A stretch of DNA of 64,000 nt, from positions 43,793 to 107,792 of the forward strand of contig CALVHD010000003.1 of the NCBI GenBank assembly GCA_944327245.1. Direction: 5' to 3'. The DNA is from Candidatus Gastranaerophilales bacterium. GTDB taxonomy: Bacteria; Cyanobacteriota; Vampirovibrionia; Gastranaerophilales; Gastranaerophilaceae. Under the pieces are notes generated by a model. The model saw only the letters and a program-made list of their open reading frames with translations. It did not search any database and was not told the DNA's origin. The position numbers were made by a program, and so were the translations under genes. This document shows positions 55,385 to 63,849 of the stretch, one piece after another (the stretch's first letter is position 1; each line of letters opens with the position of its first letter).

Positions 55385-57058
55385 TTATTTAAGCATATTT
55401 TTGCTTCTTAATTGCCTATGGAATGTGATTGCAAACCTGTGTGCTTCATCTCTTATTCTTTGAAATAAATGCAGAGCTGCTGAATTTTGCGCTAAAATTA
55501 CAGGTTCTTTTTTGTTGGGCAAGAAGACTTCCTCTTCTCTTTTTGCTAAAGATACAATATCCAGCTTAAGCTCAAATTCTTTCATTATTTCAATTACGGA
55601 AGATAATTGACCTTTTCCGCCGTCAATTATGATTAAATCAGGAGCTTCAATCAAGCCTGATTTAATTCTTTTAAATCTTCTTGATAAAATTTCTCTCATG
55701 GATTTAAAATCGTCCACTTCGCCTTTTTTAAGGGTTTTTAGTTTATATTTTCTGTATTTTGATTTTTTAGGTTGACCATTTTCAAAATACACTCCCGATG
55801 CAACTGTATTTGTGCCTTGAATGTGAGAAATATCGTAACATTCAATTGTGTGTGGAAATTTAGATAATTTTAATTTTTCTTGGATATAAGAGCCAACTTC
55901 GTTGTAGTCATTTTGAATGTTGGCAAGTTCTTTTAGCTTTAATTGTTCAATGTTATATTTTGCATTTTTAAGGGCTAAATTTAGCATTTCTTTATCGGTT
56001 TTAGTTGTTGCTTTGATGATTTTAACTTCTTTATTTAATCTTAAAGTAAGCCATTTTTGATAGATTTCAAAATCACTAAAAGTGTCCGATAAAATAATTT
56101 TAGAAGGCAATTCTTCATCATTTAGCATAATATAATATTCTCTTATTGCGCTTTGCGTTATTTCATCAAGGTCTGTGTTATCAGATAAAAATTGAGAGAA
56201 TGAAAAGTCTTTTTTATTGATTAATCTGCCTTGTCTTATTTGCAAAATGCTTATACAGATTAGATTTGATGAATTAACTATTCCAATATAGTCATAGTTT
56301 GATTGAGATGATTTAAATACAATATTTTGTTTTTCAAGCGTTTTTTCAATATCTTGAATGCTGTTTCTGTATAAAAGCGCTTTTTCAAATTCAAAATTTT
56401 TGCTTGCGCACTCCATTTCTTTTTTAAGGGTTTTAATTAATTCTTTTCTTTTTCCTGAAAGAAACAGTTCGGCGTTTTTTATAATTTCATTATATTCTTT
56501 TTTTGATATTTTATTTTGGCAAGGTCCTAAGCATTGACCTATATCATAATAAAGACAAGTTCTTGATTTATATTTTGGATGATTGCACTTTTTAATCGGA
56601 AATATTTTATTGATTACTTCTAAGGTTGCATACATTGCTCTTGAATCTGTGTAAGGTCCATAGTATTTACCTTTTAGCGGATTTTTATTTGCTTTTCTTA
56701 CAACGATGATTCTGGGGTAATCTTCTTTTGTGATTAGAAAATAGGGAAATTTTTTATCGTCTTTTAATAATATATTGTATTTTGGTTTGTGTTTTTTAAT
56801 TAATTCATTTTCTAAAATTAGTGCTTCAATTTCTGAATTCACTACAATGCATTCGATTTTTTCAATTTGAGGCACCATAACCTGCAGTTTTACAGAATCT
56901 TTTTTATCTCCCATAAAATAGCTATTTACTCTGTTATAGAGGTTTTTTGCTTTTCCTATATAGATTATTTCTCCTGATTTATCAAAATATTGATAACATC
57001 CGGGGAGTTTTGGCATATTTTTAACTTGTCGTTTTATATTTTCGTTTTTAAAAGCCAT
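55385..57058 (-). CDS. uvrC: UvrABC system protein C lacking the C-terminal HhH domain
   Basis: UvrC makes the two incisions of excision repair. It has GIY-YIG (LPGCYQYFDKSGEIIYIGKA, about 18-37), a UVR motif (FEFEKALLYRNSI, about 223-235) and the RNase H-like half with the DISHIQG region and the closing RDEAHRFAITFHR. The chain stops at 557 aa directly after RSKNMLK, where the tandem helix-hairpin-helix domain (usually 50 residues more) should begin; the next bases belong to the tRNA-Cys promoter. The start is probably leaderless. Confidence 0.93.
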   Translation of the reverse strand: MAFKNENIKRQVKNMPKLPGCYQYFDKSGEIIYIGKAKNLYNRVNSYFMGDKKDSVKLQVMVPQIEKIECIVVNSEIEALILENELIKKHKPKYNILLKDDKKFPYFLITKEDYPRIIVVRKANKNPLKGKYYGPYTDSRAMYATLEVINKIFPIKKCNHPKYKSRTCLYYDIGQCLGPCQNKISKKEYNEIIKNAELFLSGKRKELIKTLKKEMECASKNFEFEKALLYRNSIQDIEKTLEKQNIVFKSSQSNYDYIGIVNSSNLICISILQIRQGRLINKKDFSFSQFLSDNTDLDEITQSAIREYYIMLNDEELPSKIILSDTFSDFEIYQKWLTLRLNKEVKIIKATTKTDKEMLNLALKNAKYNIEQLKLKELANIQNDYNEVGSYIQEKLKLSKFPHTIECYDISHIQGTNTVASGVYFENGQPKKSKYRKYKLKTLKKGEVDDFKSMREILSRRFKRIKSGLIEAPDLIIIDGGKGQLSSVIEIMKEFELKLDIVSLAKREEEVFLPNKKEPVILAQNSAALHLFQRIRDEAHRFAITFHRQLRSKNMLK

Positions 57059-57064
57059 ATTTTT

Positions 57065-57073
57065 ATAATATCA
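57065..57073 (-). promoter_or_regulatory. Extended -10 of uvrC
   Basis: TG-A-TATTAT on the minus strand ends 6 bases before the uvrC ATG. No -35 or ribosome site. Confidence 0.45.
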
Positions 57074-57137
57074 TACATTAGCAAAAATTTATTTTTACGC
57101 TATTTATATAATTGCTTGAAAGGAATAATGCGCTAAT

Positions 57138-58175
57138 ATGAAAATTTCACCGGTATTAAACAGATTTAATAATATTCCAAAATTCAAAAGCTCAAGAAAT
57201 AGCAATGGCGCTTTTGATGAAAAACCAAAAAGTTATCAAAAAAATGAAACCGAGATTTATTTTCATGATGCGCTGTATGATTTATTACTTTTGAATTTGA
57301 ATAATAAGGCGGCTTTGTCTGCCGGTTTAATTAATGAGGGTGAAGATGTGTCGGCATTTTTTTCGGATGCTAAAACTCAAGACTCTCAACCTAATCTTAA
57401 AGATTCAGCTGATCAAACCATTAGAGCAATAAAAGCAGATGCTTATGTTAAAGGACTGACTCCTGAAGATTTAAAAGATAAAGTTTTTCCTTTTGTTCAA
57501 TACAGTTCGAAAGAATTTATAGATAATTTATATTATACATCTGAACTGTTAATTAAAAGCGCAAATAGAGATTCTAGACCTTTTTCGTTTTTAAAAAACT
57601 TGATAATCGGCAAAAAAGATACCGATGAAAACGGGCAGCTTTCAACTGCACAAAAGATGGAAATGGGAACAAGATATAAAATTTTTGCAGATTTTTTGAG
57701 TGAACAAGAAGAAAAATTGCAGTCTGCTTTAGATATGAAATCTGATGCATTTAATTATAAATTGTATTCAATATTGATTAACGGTTTTAATTCAAACCCC
57801 AGAGGCGTGCTTTTGGCTTTGACTTCAAACAGCATTTTGAAAAACAATTATACTGTTGAAACATCTGATGACGGTAGTTTAGTTTATACTTATAAGGATA
57901 GTAAAACCGTGCTTACAATAAAAAGAAACCGGTATAATTTAGACTATATCAGTGCTCATGCAGAAAATGCAGAAACAGATGATGGATTTGATGTTCAATT
58001 TTATGAGGATGGTTCAATTAGGTCTTTATATATGTTGACTGAGTCTGATCAATCAAATATTTATATAGAACAAGATAAAAGTTTTAATTCTGCTATGGTT
58101 CAAAGATATTCCGACAAGCATTTAGAAAGTTGGAATATGTTAAATATGAATGGCAGATTGATACAATTAAACTAA
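57138..58175 (+). CDS. FKG-tagged hypothetical protein, paralog A
   Basis: A 345-aa soluble protein starting MKISPVLNRFNNIPKFKSS. It shares with the next gene an early block (DALYDLLLLN), a central helical part (FVQYSSKEFIDNLYYTSELL against FVNFSAENYLKYLENSL) and a late block (INGFNSNPRGVLLALTSNSIL, then DDGSLVYTY and FDVQFYEDGSI). No known domain. AAAGGA lies 14 bases before ATG. Confidence 0.55.
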   Translation: MKISPVLNRFNNIPKFKSSRNSNGAFDEKPKSYQKNETEIYFHDALYDLLLLNLNNKAALSAGLINEGEDVSAFFSDAKTQDSQPNLKDSADQTIRAIKADAYVKGLTPEDLKDKVFPFVQYSSKEFIDNLYYTSELLIKSANRDSRPFSFLKNLIIGKKDTDENGQLSTAQKMEMGTRYKIFADFLSEQEEKLQSALDMKSDAFNYKLYSILINGFNSNPRGVLLALTSNSILKNNYTVETSDDGSLVYTYKDSKTVLTIKRNRYNLDYISAHAENAETDDGFDVQFYEDGSIRSLYMLTESDQSNIYIEQDKSFNSAMVQRYSDKHLESWNMLNMNGRLIQLN

Positions 58176-58195
58176 TAATATAAGGAAATTAAAAA

Positions 58196-59287
58196 ATGAT
58201 GATTTCACCTATTTCTGTTAAAAATAATTTTAATCTTAAATTTAAAGCTAATTCAAGTGATTTCAAACCAGATAACGATAAGACTAAAAGTAAGCAAAAT
58301 AATAGTCCGGATATTTCCTTTGACAGTGCTTTATATAATCAGGCTTTATTAAATAAGTTTTTGCAGAATTTTGATAGTGATTCTTTTTCTGCTATTGATG
58401 ATGCTTTGGAGTTTTCTGATGATGATTTAAGTGTAGCAGATGATATTTCTTCAATTGATGATGATTTTGGACTTGATATTTCTAAAATATCTCAATCATC
58501 TGCACTTGCTTCAATTATTTCTTTAAAATTGGCTGCAAAATCTATAGGATTGCCTTCTGATGAAATTAAAGATTTTATACCGCATTTTGTAAATTTTAGC
58601 GCAGAAAATTATTTGAAATATTTAGAAAATTCATTAACCGGCTATGGTTTACTTGATAACTTTAATCATAATAATCCTGATGCTATTAATAAAGTTGCTG
58701 CTGATGAGGGTGATTTAGTCGGTTCTTTCGATAATATGATGGGAATGGTTTTACAATCAGTTCAGCAAACAATAAAAGCTTTGAGTGATTATAAGCCGCA
58801 ATTACAAGATGCTCTTGATGATGTTGCCCGAGCAAATGATTATATGATATATAAAGCCTTGATAAACGGGTTTAATTTTGATGCCAGACAGGTTATATTG
58901 AGTTTAACTTCTGATTCTATCTTGGCGGTTAATCCTAAAATTACCGATAAAGATGATGGTACTTTAATTTATGACTATAGTACGCCGTCTAGCTTTGTCA
59001 GGGTAATAAGAAATAAGGATAATCTTGATTATATAAGTGCTGTTTCATATATGACCGGTGATCCGAGAAAGATTTTTGATGTCCAATTTAATGAAGATGG
59101 CTCAATTAAAAAGTTGGAAGTAAAAAACGATATTGACGGTACGAATATAATAGTTTCTCAAGATAAAAATTCTCACACTGCAAAAGTTCAACAAATTAAC
59201 GGCAATTTAATGGCAGATAGGAGCTATGTTTTAATAGATGGTAAACTGAAACAAACATCATTTAACTTATTGCCTTATAAAAAGTAA
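58196..59287 (+). CDS. FKG-tagged hypothetical protein, paralog B
   Basis: The 363-aa neighbour of paralog A begins MMISPISVKNNFNLKFKAN and carries an Asp/Ser-rich insert (about 60-95). The matching blocks are SFDSALYNQALLN, INGFNFDARQVILSLTSDSIL and FDVQFNEDGSI. The gap to paralog A is 20 bases, with AAGGAAA before ATG, so they form an operon after tandem duplication. It ends at a terminator. Confidence 0.55.
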   Translation: MMISPISVKNNFNLKFKANSSDFKPDNDKTKSKQNNSPDISFDSALYNQALLNKFLQNFDSDSFSAIDDALEFSDDDLSVADDISSIDDDFGLDISKISQSSALASIISLKLAAKSIGLPSDEIKDFIPHFVNFSAENYLKYLENSLTGYGLLDNFNHNNPDAINKVAADEGDLVGSFDNMMGMVLQSVQQTIKALSDYKPQLQDALDDVARANDYMIYKALINGFNFDARQVILSLTSDSILAVNPKITDKDDGTLIYDYSTPSSFVRVIRNKDNLDYISAVSYMTGDPRKIFDVQFNEDGSIKKLEVKNDIDGTNIIVSQDKNSHTAKVQQINGNLMADRSYVLIDGKLKQTSFNLLPYKK

Positions 59288-59311
59288 TTTAAATAATTGA
59301 TTTTGTATTTG

Positions 59312-59338
59312 AAACACTACTATATATGTAGTGTTTTT
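59312..59338 (+). terminator. Intrinsic terminator
   Basis: AAACACTAC-7 bases-GTAGTGTTT and T run, after the FKG paralog pair. Confidence 0.82.
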
Positions 59339-59410
59339 TGTTATAAATGCCAAAAGCGTGGAATTTTACTAGAAACGGTATTGCAAGAATAAAGGAAAGT
59401 CAGGTAGATT

Positions 59411-59701
59411 ATGATATTAGAATTTAAGGTTGATGAATTATCTGTCCAGAGCGCATGGCTTAGAACATTATATGATTTAATTGAGGAGCTAAACTGTAAG
59501 TGTCAGACATTTATGGAAGAAAAATATAACACGAACAGAAATTGTTTTGCTCCTGTTCGTGTTGTTAAAATTTCAGGTTCCAACCTCATGCTCGGTTGGT
59601 TAAAATTGAGAATGGAAAGATATAATCATTTTGTGGATTCTTTGAATTCTCAAGATGTATTTTCTGCTTCATTTTCAGATGAAGATGAAGAAAATAATTA
59701 A
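59411..59701 (+). CDS. Hypothetical 96-aa protein
   Basis: A soluble protein starting MILEFKVDELSVQSAWLRTL, with a helix pair and an acidic tail (SDEDEENN). No family recognised. AGG occurs about 10 bases before ATG. Its stop overlaps that of the convergent bL25 gene by 4 bases. Confidence 0.5.
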   Translation: MILEFKVDELSVQSAWLRTLYDLIEELNCKCQTFMEEKYNTNRNCFAPVRVVKISGSNLMLGWLKLRMERYNHFVDSLNSQDVFSASFSDEDEENN

Positions 59702-59976
59702 GCAAGTGCAAATTCAACGTTTAAAAATTCATTAGTTGCATAGTTAATTTGTAATTCTTGGATTTTTGCGTTGAATTTTTCTTTTTCCATAGAAAGTTCC
59801 CAAACGGCATCTTGATTGTTTTTGTATGCCATTTCAAATTCATGGGTGTTTATTTGAATGTTTTTAGCTTCCATTCCTTTGCCGTATATTGAACCCGGTA
59901 AAAATCCTAAAGATCTGATTTGACGAGGATTTTTGCCTTCTTCTCTTGCTGTGATTGTAAGTTTAGCGTTTGCCAT
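59698..59976 (-). CDS. rplY: 50S ribosomal protein bL25 (short form)
   Basis: The 92-aa protein matches the RNA-binding domain of bL25: ITAREEGKNPRQIRSLGFLPG, SIYGKGMEAKNIQI and the Glu/Phe-rich end. It lacks the C-terminal CTC extension. bL25 binds 5S rRNA. AAGGAG lies before ATG. Confidence 0.85.
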   Translation of the reverse strand: MANAKLTITAREEGKNPRQIRSLGFLPGSIYGKGMEAKNIQINTHEFEMAYKNNQDAVWELSMEKEKFNAKIQELQINYATNEFLNVEFALA

Positions 59977-60058
59977 TTTATTCTCCTTGACTTAATGTTA
60001 TGCTTAATCTATTAATATTAATGTATTGTATAATTAATTATATTTGTAAAACAAAAAA

Positions 60059-61219
60059 ATGCAATTTTTATCAAAGACAGTTTTAAGAAAGTTTATAAAT
60101 AAGGAAATTTCATCAGTTGGTTTTGATGAGAGTTACGTCAAATATGCTATTAAAAAACACAAATTTATTTCAATTAAAATATTTGACGTTACACCTTCGC
60201 AAGCAACAATAATTAAGCAAACGGCTCTTTCTGTCGGTTGTGATTGCGCTGTTAATCGAGGGGTGATTGATTGCTCTGTAAGTTTTTCTGATTGTATATT
60301 ATCCGGCACTTTGTGCCAGATAGAGCATGTTGCAAAAAAACTTAAAAACCAGCCTTTTTCCTTATCAAAACTCTCAGATATTTTAATTGAGCAAGTTGAG
60401 AATGAAACAAAAGATTATCATAGAAGCAAAATTGTCGGGATTTTAAATCTGACTCCTGATTCATTTTCAGACGGCGGAGAGTTTGTAGAGATCGATAAGG
60501 CAATTAATCATGCAATCGATATGATTGAACAAGGCGCTCAGGTTATTGACATCGGAGCTCAATCTACAAAACCTTATGCTGATTTAGTTTCTGTTGTGTA
60601 TGAAATAGAAAAAGTTGTTCCTATTGTAACGGCGCTAAAAACTGCATATCCGCACATTCAACTGAGTGTTGATACAATGTCTTTAGGGTGTGCAAAAGCT
60701 GCCATCGACGCGGGGGCTGATATAATTAATGATGTTAGTTTTTTATCAAATCCTGAGTTTGTGAATATTTGCAAGGAAGCCGATAAAAAGATTGTTATAA
60801 TGCATTCAAGAGGTAATTCAAAGACAATGGATTCTTTAGCTCAATATGAAAATATTGTAGATGAAGTATATCAAGAATTATATGAAAAAACGCAATTTGC
60901 TTTGTCATCCGGACTTAAGAAAGAAAATATTATTGTTGATGTTGGCTTTGGATTTGCAAAAACAACTGAACAAAATTTTACTTTGCTTAAAAGAATTTCA
61001 GAGTTTAAATCTTTGGGCTATCCTATTTTGGCAGGTGTTTCAAGAAAAAGATTTTTGCAAGATGTAGTGAATACTAAAGAACCTAAAGATGCTGATATAC
61101 AAACAGCTTTTGCGACAAGCTGGCTTATTCAAAATGATATTGAATATATTAGAGTGCATGATGTCGGCTTGTCTGTTCAAGCGTTGAAATTTAACGATAG
61201 AATGTATAGTTTTAGTTAA
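60059..61219 (+). CDS. folP: Dihydropteroate synthase with N-terminal extension
   Basis: DHPS joins the pterin pyrophosphate to p-aminobenzoate. The catalytic barrel starts near residue 122 with VGILNLTPDSFSDGGEF, then IDIGAQSTKP, LSVDTMSLG, DVSFL and a closing GVSRKRF. The first 120 residues form an extra alpha/beta domain (GFDESYVKYA, VGCDCAVNRG) seen in many bacterial DHPS of this type; it is not new. TATAAT ends 24 bases before ATG, and no ribosome site is seen. Confidence 0.9.
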   Translation: MQFLSKTVLRKFINKEISSVGFDESYVKYAIKKHKFISIKIFDVTPSQATIIKQTALSVGCDCAVNRGVIDCSVSFSDCILSGTLCQIEHVAKKLKNQPFSLSKLSDILIEQVENETKDYHRSKIVGILNLTPDSFSDGGEFVEIDKAINHAIDMIEQGAQVIDIGAQSTKPYADLVSVVYEIEKVVPIVTALKTAYPHIQLSVDTMSLGCAKAAIDAGADIINDVSFLSNPEFVNICKEADKKIVIMHSRGNSKTMDSLAQYENIVDEVYQELYEKTQFALSSGLKKENIIVDVGFGFAKTTEQNFTLLKRISEFKSLGYPILAGVSRKRFLQDVVNTKEPKDADIQTAFATSWLIQNDIEYIRVHDVGLSVQALKFNDRMYSFS

Positions 61220-61673
61220 TTCTTTCAAAGTTTTTAACAGGTTTTTTTGATATCTTTTTGAATATTTCATCAAAAGATTCTATTGGAGAAAAACGGTATC
61301 CGCAGTTGTCTTGAAGTTGAGCACCAAATGAGAAAATTTCTTCGCTTGGGTAGTTTTTGCAGATTGAAGGTCGGTTTTTGTGGTCTTTGCAGAGTCTTTT
61401 TTCTTTGTCAAATTTATTGCATTCAAAAATAAGCCCAAAATCATCTTTGTTAATTATTGTGATGTGTTGATAAAATGAGTAATTGTCTTCTTTTTTTATT
61501 TTTTCAAATTCTTCTTTTGTTTTTATTACGCTGCCATTGTGCCGAACGTAGATGTTTTCGCAGCATGCACCGCACATATTACATTTTCCTGTTCTGTAAT
61601 AGTGTCTTTTTAAGATTTTTAAATGATAAAACTTTTTTAGTTTTTCAAAGATGTTTTTATAAAGCAATTTCAT
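61212..61673 (-). CDS. YkgJ-family cysteine cluster protein
   Basis: The 153-aa protein carries CNMCGACC (about 31-38), a later CxxxxxxxxxxC-KDH and SICKNYP, the pattern of YkgJ/Fe-S-oxidoreductase-like proteins (PF03692) that may hold a zinc or iron-sulfur site. Function is unknown. The start overlaps the upstream 110-aa gene by 17 bases, and its end overlaps folP by 8. Confidence 0.78.
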   Translation of the reverse strand: MKLLYKNIFEKLKKFYHLKILKRHYYRTGKCNMCGACCENIYVRHNGSVIKTKEEFEKIKKEDNYSFYQHITIINKDDFGLIFECNKFDKEKRLCKDHKNRPSICKNYPSEEIFSFGAQLQDNCGYRFSPIESFDEIFKKISKKPVKNFERIN

Positions 61674-61989
61674 TTATAAAATCTTCATTATTCAAAAGTT
61701 CAGATAAAAAGTCGTCATTGTCTATAGAAATAGTGCCATCAAATGCTTGTTGCAATACAAGTTCATTTGCGGCCTGTTCATCTGTTTCCATTAAAATGTC
61801 GCTAAATTTTTTAACATCTAATTCTCTTTGATATTTTTCAAGCGCTTGTGATGAAATGCGTGACTCGTCAACAAAAAAACCTTTGTCATCATCTTCGAAA
61901 GGATTTGTTGTTCCTAAGCCTCTAATTCTATCCAAATTTTGACTTTGTACAATAGATTCTGAATTCGTATTTTGAATTTTATCCAGCAT
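61657..61989 (-). CDS. Hypothetical 110-aa protein
   Basis: A small acidic protein (MLDKIQNTNSESIVQSQNLD) with a Phe/Asp-rich middle (DDKGFFVDE) and a helical end. No signal peptide. TTAGGG lies about 8 bases before ATG. It shares 17 bases with the YkgJ-like gene. Family unknown. Confidence 0.45.
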   Translation of the reverse strand: MLDKIQNTNSESIVQSQNLDRIRGLGTTNPFEDDDKGFFVDESRISSQALEKYQRELDVKKFSDILMETDEQAANELVLQQAFDGTISIDNDDFLSELLNNEDFINEIAL

Positions 61990-62064
61990 ATATCCCTAAG
62001 TCTTATCCTTACATATATAGTATGTAATAAATTTTTTGTTTTGTAATTATACTAAAGGTTGATT

Positions 62065-62661
62065 TTATTTTATCATTATTTTTTTGTTTAGATAATCCGT
62101 TTCTTTGAAATCATAAGTTTTAATATATTCAATTGCTTCTTTGGGTGTTTTTGCAATGTAGTACAGGTTTGTTGTTTCTTTTGGGGCGAAGTTTTTTTCA
62201 ATGATGTCATTAAAAAAATTAATCAGATTATCGTAATAGTTGTTAGTATTTAGGATTACTATTGGTTTATTATTGTAGCCAAGTTGTTTTTGTACAAGCA
62301 TTTCAGACAGCTCTTCTAATGTTCCAAAGCCTCCGGCTATGGCTATCAGAGCTTGCGATAGTTCATCCATTTTTGCTTTTCTTTCTCTCATGCCTTTGGT
62401 TAGGATGAATTTTGTACAATCTCCGGGATGTATGCCGAAATTATATAGTTTTTCGGGCATTATTCCTGTAATTTCGCTTCCGTGGGTTTTTGCGGCTTGT
62501 GTTACTTCGCCCATTAGACCGAGGTTTGAACCGCCATATACAATGTTGAAATTATTTTTGGCAATTTCAATCCCTAAGTTGTATGCTGCGTCATAGTATA
62601 CTTTGTTTATATTTTTTGATGAACTTGCAAAAATGCAAATAGTTTTGATTGAATTATTCAT
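62065..62661 (-). CDS. LOG-family protein (TIGR00730)
   Basis: The 198-aa protein has ICIFASSSKNI at the start, VYGGSNLGLMG and IAGGFGTLEEL, the nucleotide site of the LOG family (PGGxGTxxE, with Ala for Pro). Family members are cytokinin-type phosphoribohydrolases or purine-nucleotide hydrolases; the physiological substrate here is unclear. It overlaps the GT2 gene by 8 bases. Confidence 0.87.
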   Translation of the reverse strand: MNNSIKTICIFASSSKNINKVYYDAAYNLGIEIAKNNFNIVYGGSNLGLMGEVTQAAKTHGSEITGIMPEKLYNFGIHPGDCTKFILTKGMRERKAKMDELSQALIAIAGGFGTLEELSEMLVQKQLGYNNKPIVILNTNNYYDNLINFFNDIIEKNFAPKETTNLYYIAKTPKEAIEYIKTYDFKETDYLNKKIMIK

Positions 62662-63625
62662 GATTTTTAATTAATTTCCTTATAATACATATTATATAAA
62701 ATAAAGTTTTGTTTTTTAAAAGAATATTCAGATAAACTTTGTCTTTTGTTGTAAGATTTTTGTTTTGAAGCATTTCTTTTAAGTTGTAATTTTTGATTGA
62801 TGTATATATTTTGTTTAAGATTATTTTGTTGTATTTGTTTTTTGTTCTAAAAAAATTCCACATCATAATTTTGTATTTAAAAATGTTGATTATTGTTTTT
62901 TGCTCTTTATTTATGACTTTGTTTTTTAAAAAGGCGTTTATTATTTTTAATTCTTTGTAAATTGCAAACGGTTTATCATTTGAATGTGTTGATGAGTTGG
63001 AATTGTTGGTTCTGTAATAATATAATGGCATATTTAGAAAGAATATTCCTTTTGCTAAAAACATTGATATAAAATGAAAAGATATATCTTGATAACTTGC
63101 GCCTTTTGATGTGTTAAATTTGATATTGTTTTTTGTTAAAAAATCTTTTTTGTATAATGATGACCAGATACTCGGCTGTATTAATATCATTTGCGGAAAT
63201 GTTGTTATATTTTCAATAGTATTGTTGAAATACTTTGATGTGTATTCTTTTTGCTTATTTCCGGCGTTATAAAAATTGGCTTTTGTTATTTCGCAATTGT
63301 GTTTTTTGGCATATTCAAATAGAGTTTCAAGCATTGTGTCTTTAATATAGTCGTCTGATTCAACTATTGCTATATATTCACCTTTTGCCTTTTGTATTCC
63401 TGTATTTAAGCTGTCTCCATATCCTGTATTTTTTTTGTTTATTACTTGAATTCTGTTGTCTTTTTTTTGCAAATTTTCAATGATATTTTTTGTGTTATCT
63501 GTTGACCCGTCGTTAATTATGATGATTTCAATATCTTGTAACGTTTGATTTGATATGCTTTTTATGCAATCCTCGATATATTGCTCATTGTTGTATACGG
63601 GTATAAGGACACTAATTTGTTTCAT
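62654..63625 (-). CDS. Glycosyltransferase family 2
   Basis: The 323-aa protein has the GT-A fold: SVLIPVYNNEQYIEDCI at the start, IINDGSTDNT (about 35-44), the metal site VESDDYI (about 89-95), and a helical C-terminal half. It probably adds a sugar to a surface polysaccharide. No membrane segment is obvious apart from a weak hydrophobic end. TAAAAT ends 6 bases before ATG. Confidence 0.88.
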   Translation of the reverse strand: MKQISVLIPVYNNEQYIEDCIKSISNQTLQDIEIIIINDGSTDNTKNIIENLQKKDNRIQVINKKNTGYGDSLNTGIQKAKGEYIAIVESDDYIKDTMLETLFEYAKKHNCEITKANFYNAGNKQKEYTSKYFNNTIENITTFPQMILIQPSIWSSLYKKDFLTKNNIKFNTSKGASYQDISFHFISMFLAKGIFFLNMPLYYYRTNNSNSSTHSNDKPFAIYKELKIINAFLKNKVINKEQKTIINIFKYKIMMWNFFRTKNKYNKIILNKIYTSIKNYNLKEMLQNKNLTTKDKVYLNILLKNKTLFYIICIIRKLIKNHE

Positions 63626-63631
63626 AGATGT

Positions 63632-63637
63632 ATTTTA
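63632..63637 (-). promoter_or_regulatory. -10-like box of the GT2 gene
   Basis: TAAAAT ends 6 bases before the ATG at 63625. There is no ribosome site or convincing -35; weak alone, but it repeats the window-wide pattern. Confidence 0.3.
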
Positions 63638-63661
63638 ATATAAATAATATTAAAATGGGGG

Positions 63662-63689
63662 TTGATTTTTAAAATTTAGAGAGCATAAT
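63662..63689 (+). promoter_or_regulatory. Promoter of initiator tRNA
   Basis: TTGATT (63662-63667), 16 bases, CATAAT (63684-63689), 41 bases before the tRNA. Confidence 0.5.
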
Positions 63690-63730
63690 AATTGTGTAAG
63701 GCGAGTTTATTTTATAAATAGAATAGATAT

Positions 63731-63807
<77 letters not shown>

Positions 63808-63818
63808 TTTAATATAAG

Positions 63819-63849
63819 AGAGTTTCAGCGATTTTGAAACTCTTTTTTT
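63819..63849 (+). terminator. Intrinsic terminator of tRNA-fMet
   Basis: AGAGTTTCA - 7 bases - TGAAACTCT and T run, 11 bases after the tRNA. Confidence 0.85.

Noticed and set aside
59347..59427. 26-aa frame between the terminator and the 96-aa gene
   Set aside because: Overlaps the next gene start, lacks a ribosome site and is too short to support.
60059..60420. N-terminal extension of folP as a novel fusion
   Set aside because: Comparable extensions are already known in many bacterial dihydropteroate synthases.
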